The position numbers and the translations under genes are program-made. Shown piece by piece: positions 25,905 through 38,328 of a DNA stretch of 64,000 bases. The notes beneath the pieces were generated by a model. The model was not told where the DNA came from, ran no database searches, and worked only from the letters and a program-made list of their open reading frames with translations. The stretch spans positions 280,730,346 to 280,794,345 of the forward strand of contig OY856186.1 in the NCBI GenBank assembly GCA_963693315.1. The letters are read 5' to 3'. Origin of the DNA: Diogma glabrata. Taxonomy: Eukaryota > Arthropoda > Insecta > Diptera > Cylindrotomidae. Positions within the stretch are counted from its first letter, which is position 1, and every line of letters starts with the position of its first letter.

Positions 25905-28900
25905 GCTCTCTCTCTGGCGTTTACATCCCATGGAGGGATTTTGCTGTCTGTGCATCCAGCTTCCAATCATCTCGTTCCATGACCAGTTGACCCCAGTTTC
26001 GACATTCTATATCACGAAGGTCTTGGATGATGTCGTCACGCCAGCGTTTTCTAAGTCTTCCTCTTCGACGAACACCAGCTGGTTGTTGTTGGGACGCTTT
26101 TTTATCATTCTATCTAATGGAGCCCTTTCTACATGACCAAACCATCTAATCCGATTGGATTTAATGAATCCGATTACATCTCAGCCTCCAAGAAGCTGAT
26201 TTCATGATTCATTCGGATTCTATACTGATTTTCAGCAACTTTACATGGACCATGAATTGTTCGTATGACCTCCCTCTCGAAATTTGATAAAATTCTACAA
26301 TCGGAGGAAGTCAGTGTCCAGCTTTTACTTCCAAAGGTAAGCACAGGTCGGATTAATGCTTTGTAAAGTGGGAGTTTAAACGACCGCGAAAGATGTTTTG
26401 ATCGCAGAAGTTTTGAGTATACATAGAAAACTCTGTATGCGGCAGCTACATGGGCTTTGATATCTGCCTGCATGTCATTTGATGATGTTATTACAGACTC
26501 GAGGTAGTTGAAGTTTTAAACGCGTTCCACTTCATGATCGCCAGTATCCAGATTTCCGGGATGTATGTTCCTAGATGTTGTTAAAACTTTAGTTTTGCCG
26601 GGGTTGATGCATAATCCAAGTCATTTAGAGTTTCTTTCAAGCTGAGAGAGACTATCGTTAAAATCGCTTGTTCTACGTCCAAAAACCACAATATCATCTG
26701 CACAGCCAAGAACTTGACTAGATTTGTTATATATGCAGTTTTGTGTCTTAATTCGGCTTTTTCTTATCGCCTACTCCAGCTTCAAATTAAATAGAACGGG
26801 CGCGAGTGCATCACCTTGTCGAGCACCTGATTTTATATCGAAAGGATCAGAAACTGACCCTTCGATTACTATTATACAATTTGATCCCAATGTTGTGAGT
26901 TTGCACAGAGAAACAAGTTTCTCTGGGATACCAAGGCATATGAGTGCGGACCAGAGGTTGTCGCGGATGATGCTATCATACGCTTGCTTGAAATCAACGT
27001 AAAGCTGGTGAATGCTGATGTTGTACTCCCAACATTTCTCCAGAATCATCCTTAAGGTAAAACATTGATCTGTGGTTGAGCGGTTGGGACAAAAACCACA
27101 CTGATAGTCACCGATGGTAGATTCGGCGAACGGGATGAGTCGAGCAAGTACGACCTTAGCCAATAGTTTATATGCAGTGTTCAACAGTGCGATGCCACGA
27201 TAATTCGCACACTTTAGACGGTCACCTTTTTTTATGTAGCGGAACAATGAGAGCTGTTTTCAATTCAGCAGGTAGTTCTTCTTGGTCCCAGATTGCAAGA
27301 ATCAGGTCATATATACGTGAGACTGGAGCTACTTCTCCATTTTTCAATAGTTCTGCGGGAATTTCATCAATACCTGGTGATTTGCCATTTTTTAATTTTT
27401 TAATAGCAGCTTCTACTTCTTCTATTGCTGGGTAGGGGATAAAGATCTCCTCAGTTGATGGAGCAATTGCTCGAATAGGATTAACTTCATTCGTCCTATT
27501 CAGTAGGTCTTGAAAATGGGATCGCCATACTGCCAGCACATCACGTTCATTTGTTGTAAGCTCTTTGTTTCCATTTTTGATGGCTGTGGATCTTGGGTGG
27601 AAATCTTTTGTCAGATTCCGTGCATTGGCAAAGCATTCTTTCGAATTCCCATTTCAGACGGGATGTTATGCTCTTCCATGCTTTGCGTTACTATTTCCTG
27701 ATATCTATTCAGCGTTTCCGGATGTTTAAATGCTTCGAAATTCCAGCGCACGGCCTTTTTGGCTTGTCTTGTAGACGACAACTTGCAATTGTACTCAAAG
27801 ATGACAAGAATATGATCGGTGCCCATATCAGCACCTCAGTATGATCGAACGTCAGTTACACTTGTAGAGTGTGTCTTAGAAATCATGACATGATCGATTT
27901 GATTTTCAGTTCTTCCATCGTTTGATTTCCACGTTGCTTTGTGGATTCTCTTATGAGGAAAGGAAGTTGTAGAAATTACTAGGTCATACATCATAGCCAG
28001 ATCAGCTGCGCGAAAGCCGTTATTGTTACTGGTATGATGCAAACTGTTAGGGCCAGCACTTAAAATTTCTGCACTTCTGGAAATTTGAGCATTGAAGTCA
28101 CATACCACGAATTTTATATCGCGCCATGGGATGTTATTGATGACTTCTTCGAGTTCTAGGAAGAACAGGTCTTTAATGTCATCTGCTTTGTCTCCAGTGG
28201 GTGCATGAACATTGATGATCGTTACATTAAATTTTTGCGTGTGGATTCTCATTGTGCATATCCGCATATTAATTGGGCAAAAGTCGATAACATGTTGATT
28301 CACGCAACGATGTATGAGAAAACCAACTCCAAATTTTCCTCCGTTTTGATGACCGCAATAGTAGAGAGTGTATCTCTTGGCTGTTTTGTGGATTCCACTC
28401 CCTGGCCATCTTAGTTCTTGTAATACCTTTATAGCTAGGATTTAGCTTTCGATTTGGTTCGTACGTTTTAGTAGATCTCACGGTCTTCTAAGGCTAAGCA
28501 CGTTCCAGATTCCCATTTTTAAATCGTAGTCCGGGTACAGTTTCCGAGGTCGTTCTTGTAATGAATCCGAGATATTCCGAGGCCTGTGAACAGAGTTCAT
28601 AACAAGTTTAATTTTTACAGAAAGTAAAAAGTTAGTCCTTCGCCCAACCCAAATTTTTGTGAATGGGTTCGTTCTGCATCTTTAGGTTACCAGAAACAAC
28701 TTTTTTACTTTGCACGTTTACATAGCGAGCTGCTTGATCCAAGACAGACGCCTGCTCCAAGCCACCCCTAGTATGAAGAACAGACGCTTGAGTTGCATTG
28801 GTTTTGTGGCGTTAACGACTTGCCATGGTGCAGAGTCATTGAGTATAAGCAGTATTTACTCTGCTCCTCTCAACTACACCAACCTAATTCTGTTAGCATT

Positions 28901-28947
28901 ACCCAAGTAGCACGGCGTGGACGCAGAATTTTGGTTTTTCGTTACCC
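25905..28947 (-). mobile_element. RTE-like LINE, copy 1 (internally deleted)
   Basis: Closely similar to the full-length LINE at 44941-48367 over both ends, in the same orientation. The 9-bp direct repeat AGTAACGCA (25896-25904, 28948-28956) flanks it exactly, and its 3' end is a short (CT)n on the plus strand. It is about 380 bp shorter than copy 2. The main loss lies near 27650, where the region between the endonuclease and the RT is missing, and the 5' UTR has one unit where copy 2 has two. Confidence 0.88.
25910..28560 (-). pseudogene. Broken endonuclease/reverse transcriptase of LINE copy 1
   Basis: Pieces of the copy 2 protein are read in different frames: endonuclease (28303-27836: NVHAPTGDKADD, CDFNAQISR), a linker piece (27826-27611), RT (27539-27222 and 27247-26771: NYRGIALLNTAYK, DFKQAYDSI, SGARQGDALAPVLFNL) and a C-terminal piece (26473-26174). 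The catalytic GDFN box reads CDFN and several frameshifts and stops are present. It cannot make an active protein. Confidence 0.85.
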
Positions 28948-29340
28948 AGTAACGCACCACGCATGTTAAAATTCTTATAGACTCTCTGTTTAAGTCGATT
29001 ATTTTTATAGGTGAAACAAGAAGGTTACCTAGAAACTTCTTCGAGTGTACTAGTCCTTCTCTGCTTCTCCATAATTTAGCATTTTGTTCCTGTTCCCATG
29101 TTTGGATTGTGCTTTTGAGCAAATTCTTGGCCATTCCAAACCATGGTTCCGGTCCACAAAACCTTTAATTGCCACATTGCTTTGCTAAAGTGCCAACAAC
29201 GGCATCTCATTGTATTCCTATGTAGCTGATTGCGTACACAAGTGTGACTTTATTATTGCAGGAGACTTTTTGTAGATTTTGGTAGCATTCCTATACCAGT
29301 TTGTTGCACGCGTTACAGGCTTCTCACACCTGACTATCAC

Positions 29341-29695
29341 GGGATAGCTTCACTATTCCTCTGTTTTATAAATAAAATAAGCTCGTGGCAACAAAGAAAT
29401 TGTGTTAGATAAATTTTTTTTACTTTGTAAGACATTTTACAAAAAAGATTATGGGAATCACCACGCGAGGAGTGGACGAGTTCACTCTCACGTCTCGATC
29501 ACTAATTATTCAGTAAGTCAAACATTGAGATCATGCTTATTTTAGATTTCATTATTTTATACTCTTATTTAATAAATGCAACATAAAATTAATTAGTCTT
29601 AAAAGAGACTTACAAGTTATCCGGATTTTAAGAGAAGGCAGGACTCCACAATATTGATTCCGTTGGCACCCCTTCACCATGCACGATTAATTTAT
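29341..29695. other. Intervening DNA, nothing recognised
   Basis: No frame or repeat partner supports a feature here. Confidence 0.4.
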
Positions 29696-29699
29696 TTCA

Positions 29700-30020
29700 G
29701 GTATTAGCATTAACAAGTATCCACAATGATGAATGACGGTAATGATCGTCAAGAATTACTTCCACAACAGCGGGAATATATAAATTTATGTTGACTCAAT
29801 TAATTTCTTTCCAGTACCAGCATTAATAAATTGCAGTGCTCCTAGCGCTGATAACTTCTTCCGCAGTAGCAGTTATATGTAAATTTATGCTGACTCAATT
29901 AATTCCTCTCAAATGCCAGCATTAATAAAAAGCAGCAATGATGAATAAAAATGATAATCATTAAGACTTAATTTCACAACAGCAGTAATAGGTACATTTA
30001 TGTTGAGTAAAATAATTTTA
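29700..30020. repeat. Degenerate tandem repeat, unit about 105 bp, three copies
   Basis: TTTATGTTGACTCAATTAAT begins near 29786 and recurs near 29888 (one change) and 29998 (diverged). CCAGCATTAATAAA recurs near 29817 and 29910, with a related GTATTAGCATTAACAA near 29700. Periods are about 102 and 110 bases. Confidence 0.7.
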
Positions 30021-31990
30021 GCTTATTTATCATCACTCACAATGGTAATCACAGTAATGATCTTCAAAAAAAACTTCCGTAATAGTTGTAGTAAAAAAAA
30101 CATATGTGGAACTAATCAATTTGTCATCTATAACATTACTATCCCTTTAACAAATGTACGGTTATGCTTATCATGTACCTTTTTCTGGCGGCTGTAACAG
30201 TTATGAGTCGCTATTAACAAAATGAATTTCAATTTCATTTCCGGACAATAGTATAACACTTAATTTCTTTTTAGTTTCATACACATTTTAACTACTCAAT
30301 AAATTTAATCACAATCCAACATCAAACTAAATTGAACTTTTTAAATTACATCAAATATTTTTAACTTTACGACACAATAAAAATAGGAGTTATTTCCTTA
30401 AAGTCACAATGCTAACAGAAGAGAGAGTTTTGATGTTATGGGCGACCGATATTCATATCCATAATAAACATCGAATCGGCAAGAAAAAATATGCGAAGCT
30501 TGAAACTATTCGGAATTAAACCTCGCATGGCACGCAGCTCCCCTAATGTTTTTGATAGTGATTACACTATCAGGATCAGTGTTCATTACACAATTTGCAG
30601 AGTGATACTAATTTTCCCGAAATTTTTATCCAATCATTTGAACATGTTTACACAATCAGAAAGACAGAGTTTCACCGCCATGTACAATAATTTCCGATGT
30701 TATATCTTCGATACAAAGTGCTTTATTGCGTTTAAATTTTCGATTTCTTATTTTGTGAGTTCATCTACCTTTGAAGCACGAACCAGCGTTGCTCGATTTG
30801 CTGCTGGTCACTTATATATTAGGCAAAATCTCAAAGTAAGTGGCCCATGTTTCTACAATATTTTTTAGATCTACTTTTAGCTTTCCGCTTTAATAGCTGT
30901 CGATCTAGTTTGAGTAATCAATTTTGTATAATTTTGTCAATTGAAATAAAGTTTTGATGATGCTATACTAAACCGTTTTTGTTGAGCTAATATGGTAGAT
31001 AGGATACATTAAAATATCTTGAGTCCAGAACAGAACTGTATTCACTCATCGTGGTCTTTTTTAAACAGAGTCTCTCATTTGTGAAATTATTTACCTGCAT
31101 GGGTATTTCCTAATAAATTTAATACTCAAAGCTAATATATATCCATTGACAATTCTATTTTCATAAAAAAACAGTTTTTATCAGTTTTCGGGATATAAAT
31201 CAATTATCTAAATTGTTTCCTGTTCGTTTTAAAATTTCAAAGATTTTACAATAATTTTTCCCATATAACATTTACTTGTTATATTTATTTTATTTTTATA
31301 TATTGAATGATGATATCTTTATGATCAGATATTATAACAAACCAAAAAATATATGAAAAAAAATAATATTGGGAAAACTAAAGATTTTCAATTTTCATTG
31401 TTGTTTTGTTTCCTTTCTTGCTTATTTTGTTATATCTGGGAGAAAAGTTGGAGTTGTTTTGATATAGATATACAGAAAAGTTTTCCAAAAAAACTAAAGG
31501 TAGAGAAAATTCAAAAGAAATATTTAAGATAACATAAAATTAATGAATTTGGATATAAGAAAACCAATTTTATAAATTAATTAAGAATTGAAACTCTATT
31601 AGTATAATTCGTTTGTAATCATGGATCAGGAAATTTGTTTCTTTACTTGAATTTATTGAGGAAATTTAGTTTGAGTTGGTCATGTATGAAACTGAAGTAA
31701 ATCTAACTTTTATAATACGAAGACAACAAAAACTATTAACTTTTGTGTCAGTTATTCTTTATTGCTTAACTTTATCACGTTATGGTTGATGTATGAAATC
31801 CCTGTGGGTAGTAAAAGCTTTATTATATCATTTTTCTGGTATTCATTGAATTAGTGATTTTATGAAATTTGTTAATTGAAATTAATAAAAGTTTTTCTTT
31901 GACAGTTGGCTGGTGGAAGTTTTTCTTAAGAAGTTAAGATTCTTTTGAAAAGAAAAAAAGTCAGACAAGTGCGAATAAAATTCGCTCGTC
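30021..31990. other. AT-rich DNA, no gene supported
   Basis: The longest frame (30491-30868, 125 codons) has no recognisable domain and starts in unremarkable sequence. No inverted or tandem repeat was seen. Confidence 0.45.
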
Positions 31991-31991
31991 A

Positions 31992-33625
31992 AGGGTTCCG
32001 TGAATGTAAAGAAAACAATATCAAAATAATTAACATAAAGTTGTATTGTAAAGGGTTTATATTGCCAGACCATAGACACATAAAAAATAAATAATTCATC
32101 GTAAATATCAATAGTAAACGTCAATCTCATCTAAATTGATCGAAATAATATAAAAAATATTACTTTAGGTTAAATGTTATCCATTGCTGTTTATGGTAGG
32201 TAAGGAACGACTCAATTCTGTTAATCAACGACGAAATTTAGGGTTTGGGTGGTGTTAACACTTAAAATAGAACTTTTTTGACAATAATTCCAAAACGGTG
32301 CATCGCAAAATTTTAAAAAAATTGTGATTTTTCTTAATTTTGGTGTTTTTTTAAATGACACCCCACTCATGCGAGCCAAGGAACATATTTTCCACCCTTT
32401 TCCACTCCCATCCCTAAACACATAGAAATAAAATCACTTGAGGCTTCGCTGTATCTTTCGTTAAGGGTTCATCAAATTTCCTACCTCTATGAATTTTTTC
32501 AAATTTTTCTGTAAATCAACGAAAAAACGTATAGGGAGGACAAACTTTTTGTGGCACTTTTTCGACAATAATTCAAAAACGGTGCATCGCAAAATTCTAA
32601 AATAAACTGTGATTTTTCTTATTTTTGGTGTTCTTTCAAATGACATCCCATTTGACCAGGTCAAAAAACTTTTTTTCATCCTTCCCCACTCCCATCCCCT
32701 AAACACATAGAAATAAAATCAGTTGAAGCTTCGCTATATTTTTCGTTAAGGGTTTATCAAATTTCCTATCCCTATGATGTTTTTCAAATTTTTCTGTCAA
32801 TCAACGAAGAAACGTATAGGGAGAGACCAACTTTTTGTTGCACTTTTTTGAGAATAATTTAAAAACGGTGCATCACAAAATTCTAAAAAAAATTGTAGTC
32901 TTTTTTAATTTTGGTGCTCTTTCAAATGACACCTCACTTGACCGGTTCAAAAAACCTTTTTTTCACCCTTCTCCACTCCCATCCCCTAAACACATAGAAA
33001 TAAAATCACTTGAGGCTTCGCTATATTTTTCGTTAAGGGTTTATCAAAATTCTAAAAAAAATTGTAATGTTTCTTAATTTTGGTGCTCTTTAAAATGACA
33101 CTCCACTTGACCTGGTTTAAATGACGTTTTTACCCCTTCTCATATCCACCCCCTTAATAAGTATAATTATTAGTATATGGTACTTCACTATATTTTTCTT
33201 TAAAAACTTACTAATTTTTCTATCGTTCAAAATACTTTTTAAGATTTTCGATTACTTAGGCTCGGAGTTAATCAAGGCAAGAAAACATACAGAAAACGCT
33301 TTTATTTAGACTTAAACAAAAAATGGTGGGGTGTAAAATTCCAAAATATATTTTTTAGAAATACTGAAGTGAAGCCCTTTCATATGATACCCTACTTGAC
33401 TCGATATAAAAATGTATTTTCTCAAAGGCCTCATATCGTAACCCTGTTAACCAAACGAAATCCATTTTGTTTTTTTTTCAACCCCTCATTTTGTGTGGAC
33501 AGATTAGTTTTATTCGCAAGCCAAATTTCAAGTTCATTGGATTTATGTTAATCGAGATAGTCGAAATAATGTGAAAAACACGTTTTACTCTCACTAATAG
33601 TGTTCCGTATAAAAAACGGAACCCT
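31992..33625. mobile_element. Cassette with AGGGTTCCGT ends and an internal tandem array
   Basis: AGGGTTCCGT at 31992-32001 is matched by the exact inverse ACGGAACCCT at 33616-33625. The right end also forms a hairpin (GTTCCGTATAAAAAACGGAAC, 33602-33622, shown here as two arms GTTCCGT and ACGGAAC). Between them is an array of about 285 bp units. Flanking bases TCAA and TAAA could be a degenerate TTAA duplication if the ends start at GGG. There is no coding capacity. Termini of this kind are common in insect repeats. The cassette is proposed as one non-autonomous element. Confidence 0.5.
32220..33165. repeat. Tandem array, unit about 285 bp, about three and a quarter copies
   Basis: CACATAGAAATAAAATCA starts at 32419, 32704 and 32991, giving periods of 285 and 287. 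CGTTAAGGGTT, AACGGTGCATC and TTCAAATGACA recur in the same order in each unit. The last unit lacks its middle part. All frames within are chance. Confidence 0.92.
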
Positions 33626-35640
33626 AAAAAGTTAAAACAAATTGTTTTTTATGAATCATTTGCTGTAACATAATTTTCAAACTAAGTTAATTTTCTAGAA
33701 ACTTATTGGATATTGCTCTAATGCATTATTTATTTGTTAAAATATGCATCGTTTTGTTTTTATCTTTAAAAGCACTCGCTTAACACCGACTATTCTGTCA
33801 TTTCGTTCATAACTGCATACAAACTAATCAATAATTTTTAGGAGGATTAATTAAAGTCAACTATTGATGCAATCTGTGGCCTGATCTTGCGCAGGCATTA
33901 ATTTCACGGTATGGACAACGTAACAAAAACTTAAATTAGCTAAAATTGAAAATTCAATGTCATTTCAGATCGGGATGTGAAACATTCACCCTCTTGACTA
34001 TCGAAAATCCCTATACTCTATCAATAGGGGTGTGCAAGTAAAAGTTGAATGTAATTTATAATTCTCGAATGGGATCAGTTTTTTTGAGTTTGTAAAAAAT
34101 TTTTGTTAGATTGTAATTTGTTTTTTAATTTTTCACCCGCGTACTCCAGTCTCTGCTATGGATAAATAAGTAAACATGAAATATCACATACCATTGGCAA
34201 TAGCAGTGCGATGGATGTCACTAGCGAAGGTGACATATGTTGGGTGCTGGCGACACAAAAAGCCATTTGGCTTGTTTAAATACGCAATAATCATTTACAG
34301 AGTATCTTTATCGAAGCATTTGACTATTTACCGCACCGCTAAACATATATTTTTAACCTTAATGCAACAAAAAAGGCGAAAAATATTGTGTTTCTAAGAC
34401 CTTATACTCAATATGATTTTTTTCCTTGTATAAATATTAAATACTCTTAATACTTTTTAACGAGGATTTATCGAAAATTATGCTACAAAAGTATTTCTTA
34501 GAATGCTAATAGAAGCCTAGTACAGAATCATCACAGTCATAAAAAAATCTAGCCCGATAAACAAAATACTATTAAATTAAAAACAGGGATTCGCTTCTTC
34601 ATAACTTAAACCAGCATGTTCAGTAAATTCTCTTTTGTGAGCTCCGTCTTATTTTCTGCAATATCAAATCAATAATCCGTAAAATTCATTAATAGCTTGT
34701 AATAATCAATTAGAAAAGTTATCAGTTATATATCAATAACATATCATAAATAGCAAAAATGAGCAACTAGTTTAGCTGCTGGCTCTAGGCTGAGACAAGA
34801 AAAGTAAATTGTAATCCGCCATCCAATAATATTAAGTTCATCGCTAGCAAACACAAATAAAATCTTGAACATAAAACACTGAAAATCTATTAACACGAAA
34901 ACCTAGACGTAACATAAATTATAATAATTGAAAACAGAATACATAAAAAAATATTTAACAAATTATACGATGTCAAAAAAGCGAAAACGAAAAGTGCAAA
35001 AACACCCACAATAAATCGCGACAAAAAAGTAAAAACATTGAAATTTATTAATAAAATTACCATAATCCAAAAATCAACCTAATTCAGCTTCAACGATAAC
35101 AACATAATAAAATAACATAAAACAGCTTAAATTAACATTGGAAAATTGGTTAAAAAAAACAAGGAAAATATTGAAAAATCTTCAAACGGAAAAATAAAAA
35201 AAGGAAATAAATCGTGAACAAGACTCTGTCACATTCGCATACATATGTAATCGGATTTCCATGATAATGGAAATGGTTATTTTTTGGTCTGTGTTCATGT
35301 TTTTCTACTTCACCTTATTCTCCTTAGTGGTTGGTATGTTTGTTTTTCCTTTTGTCCTGTTGACATATTAATGACTGAGTATATGGTTTTAGGATATATT
35401 AATTTTTCATTAGAATTATTTCTAACTTTTCTATCTCTAATTCTAATTGATGAACATATTTATTTTTCTATTTTCCCTTACTTATTGTTATAATATAATT
35501 TTTTGTGTTTTGATTAATTGAAAATTGCTTTATTGATTGGAAAATTTTTGGGCTATGTTAAATTTGTTCAGTTATCGAAAAAAAAAATTTTCATGATTGA
35601 CAAAGGACAACTGTTGATGAAAATGTTGGTTTATATAAAA
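33626..35640. other. AT-rich DNA, no gene supported
   Basis: A 73-codon frame at 34176-34397 and a hydrophobic 69-codon frame at 35284-35493 have no supporting motif or context. A-rich low-complexity sequence fills about 34850-35220. Confidence 0.45.
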
Positions 35641-36092
35641 GCTAAAAAAAAACATCAAAAATGTAAATTTTAGTTCGTGAAAATTATGTTAATAGTTTAA
35701 TAGTCAAAACAATCTCCCCACTACAAAAGGAGTGATATCCTGTGTTAAGCAGAAACGAGTGTAAAACAAAACATTTTCAAATAATTAGGTGTTCTTCATA
35801 GTTCGAAATACTTTCTTTGTCACTCGAATTAGGGATTAGAATAAAATAACTTCAACCAATTAGGTGGTAAACAAAATTTTCTCGTTGTTTTATTCTAATA
35901 TCTAATCCAAGTGACAAAGGAAGTATTTCAAATTATGTAGAACACCTAATTATTTGAAACTGTTTTGTTTCACACTCGTTTCTGCTTAACACAGGATATC
36001 ATATCACTCCTTTTTTGTAGGGGGAAATAGTTTTGACTACTAAACTATAACATCATTTTTACGAACAATTTACGTTTTTGATGTTTTTTAAC
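35641..36092. mobile_element. Palindromic MITE, about 200 bp arms
   Basis: The left arm (35641-35850) and right arm (35880-36092) are inverse copies at high identity. Examples are AGGAGTGATA and CCTGTGTTAAGCAGAAACGA on one side, with their inverses on the other. The spacer is only about 30 bp, so a transcript would fold into a long hairpin. The two arms differ by small indels. No target duplication was identified. Confidence 0.82.
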
Positions 36093-36644
36093 TGATATCA
36101 CGATTTTTTATAGTAAATAATAAATTTTAAGGCTTGGATTATAATTAATTAAATAGTAAAATTATTTAAGAAACATAATAATGATTTCATTTTGATTTAT
36201 TTATTGTATTTGATTCATTTTTATACCAACTTCGATGGTTGTTTGAATTATTCCCAACTTTTTTTCGTTACCATGACGTTCTCAATTTAAAAAAGACCAT
36301 TTACATACTATAGGAATTACAACAACCTTCAACACAACATTTCGTGTTACTGACTTTCGCCGATAGCGTAGTGTGGTCTGATCACGAATACTCTCAGCAA
36401 AATAATGAATACCCTTGCGAATAATCATCCAAATAATGCTGTTCATTGACGTTATTATTTTCAACGGTTTTCTTGCACTGCTAGAATATCACTCATACTG
36501 ATCACTTGGTGTCGCTCTACATTAGTTGGAAATTTGATTTAATAAAGATCGTAGATTCTTCACAAGGGGTAAATTGCAAATTATAAAAGTTAAAATATTA
36601 TAATGAATTTCTGATTCTCTCCGTCGTCTGTAATTTCTTATTTT
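36093..36644. other. AT-rich DNA, nothing recognised
   Basis: A 60-codon antisense frame at 36464-36282 has no motif. Confidence 0.4.
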
Positions 36645-37910
36645 AGGTAGATTTCATATAAAAATCTGCCTATTGCAATGGGCTTCATCTCGGAATTTCG
36701 GCTTTTTTCTGAAAAAATTTGATTTTTTAAAACCGTTATAACGGCCGTTTGGATACTAATATTTTAAAAAATTTAACCAATTTAGAATCTTTGGAATCTT
36801 TTTTATCAATTTGTTTTAAAAATAGACCTCTGCAGTTAGAGGTTCCTGAGTGAGTGGCTCCAACAAAAAAGTTTGCAAAAAAAATTTTTTTTTTTAAACA
36901 ACCGGTACTCTCACGGTTGCATTTATAAGGCCAGATCAAAAAACCTTTTTTAAAAATCTGCGTTTTATTAATATCTTGGACAAGTTCGTAAATCAGCCCA
37001 ATCCAACACATGGTTAAGAAACTAGAAGCTTTATACTAGAAAAAAACTATGTTTTTTAGATCCGTTATAACGGCCGTTTGGATTCTAATATTTTTAAAGA
37101 CTTCATAAATTTAGAATCTTTGAAATCTTTTTAATCAGTTTCTTTCAAAAAAAGACCTCTGCAGTTGGAGGTTTCTGAGTGAGCGGCTCCAACAAAAAAG
37201 CTTGTAAAACACAAAATGCGTTTGAATCAACCGGTGCTCTCACGGCTGCATTTGTGGAACCAGATCAAAAGCCTTTCTTAAAAATGTGTGTTTTAATAAT
37301 ATCTTGGACTAGTTCGTAAATCAGAAAAATCTAACCCATGGTTAAGGAACTATAGGCTTTATACTAGAAAAAAAAGTCGTTTTTTTAATCCGTTATAACG
37401 GCCGTTTGGATACTAATATTTTTTAAATCTTCATAAATTTAGAATTTGTGGAAACATTTTAATCCGTTTCTTATAAATATAAATCTCTGCAGTTAGAGGT
37501 TTTTGACTTGTTGGCTTCAACAAAAAAGTTTGCAACAATCCCCAACTTCAATTTCCAAAAACCTTATAACAGTCAATGTCAACCTTATAACAGTCAAAAA
37601 AATAAAAGATTTGAATAGAAGAAATAAATTGTTTTTTCTTAGAAACAAATTACTTTGATATTTTGCAGTAATTGCACGACATATGATATAGAATAGGTTT
37701 GTGTCATAAATTGTCACACACATGTTCTGTGGTAGATTTGATATTTGTTTGTTGCAAAATTGGATAGATATAATTTTGCTTGTAGGTAGCTAATTTTCTT
37801 TTTAAAATTTGTTCGATATCTGTTTTAAATTAGTTTGTTTTGTTTAAACTAATCTGATACATCAGATTCTACTGGCACACAAAACTGTCTGATCTCGAAA
37901 TCTACCTATT
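36645..37910. repeat. Tandem array, unit about 329 bp, three copies, with short inverted ends
   Basis: The 12-base palindrome CCGTTATAACGG starts at 36733, 37062 and 37390, giving periods of 329 and 328. It is followed each time by CCGTTTGGAT-CTAATATTTT and later by CTCTGCAGTT-GAGGTTT and GGCTCCAACAAAAAAG. A diverged phrase GCGGATATACGGGCCGCTTG near 37916 may be a fourth remnant. AGGTAGATTTC near 36645 is matched by its inverse GAAATCTACCT near 37897, possibly marking element ends. Confidence 0.8.
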
Positions 37911-38328
37911 TCTAGCGGATATACGGGCCGCTTGGACTTTTTTTTTATGAAAAGTTATTGTGTCAGCACCGTATAATATACGAAGAGACAATATACGAAC
38001 CTATCTAAGCTCATTAGCGTCAGATGGCGGTATAATTCAAATGGTAACTCGTTTGTGAAACGTTTTGCTTTCTTCGAACAAACAAACCGCAGCTAAATTT
38101 TAATACACAAAACTTTATACAAAAAAGTCACAAAAAATCAACTAATTTCACAATTAAATTAATTTTACAAACATTTGAACAATTGATTAGTTAATAAAAC
38201 ATAAATTAAAACACTTGTGGGACTACTGATAACAACTTGATAATTTGATTTAAATTCACATAATGTGCGATCACACAATTTAAACGAATTTTATAGCAAA
38301 AATTTCATATTTCTATTTCTCTTTTAAT
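37911..38328. other. Intervening DNA, nothing recognised
   Basis: No frame or repeat partner apart from the possible diverged unit start near 37916. Confidence 0.4.

Larger units (their letters stand above)
25631..29340 (-). pseudogene. Older non-LTR element, RNase H and C-terminal tail, split by LINE copy 1
   Basis: On the minus strand the right part (29340-28948) reads, with stops, NNKVTLVY ... YIGIQ ... GTLAKQCGN, then GPEPWFGMAKNLLKSTIQTW, REGLVHSKKFLGN and NRESIRILTCVV. The left part (25904-25631) continues with NAETIEQVLCSCPEHSW, RCDQLGHRSLTL, HVTPIELINFIKSLNL and a stop at 25631-25633. This is the order of the RNase H end (VPGHxGIxGNExAD), GPEP linker, LTG helix and Cys-rich C-terminal region of Jockey/I/R1-type elements. 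The younger LINE at 25905-28947 interrupts it with a 9-bp duplication. The clade is not resolved. Confidence 0.7.

Noticed and set aside
30491..30868. 125-codon frame as a host gene
   Set aside because: No domain, no splice or promoter support, and no coding-like composition.
31992..37910. CRISPR-like array
   Set aside because: Repeat units are 285 and 329 bp contiguous tandem copies without spacers, in a eukaryotic genome.
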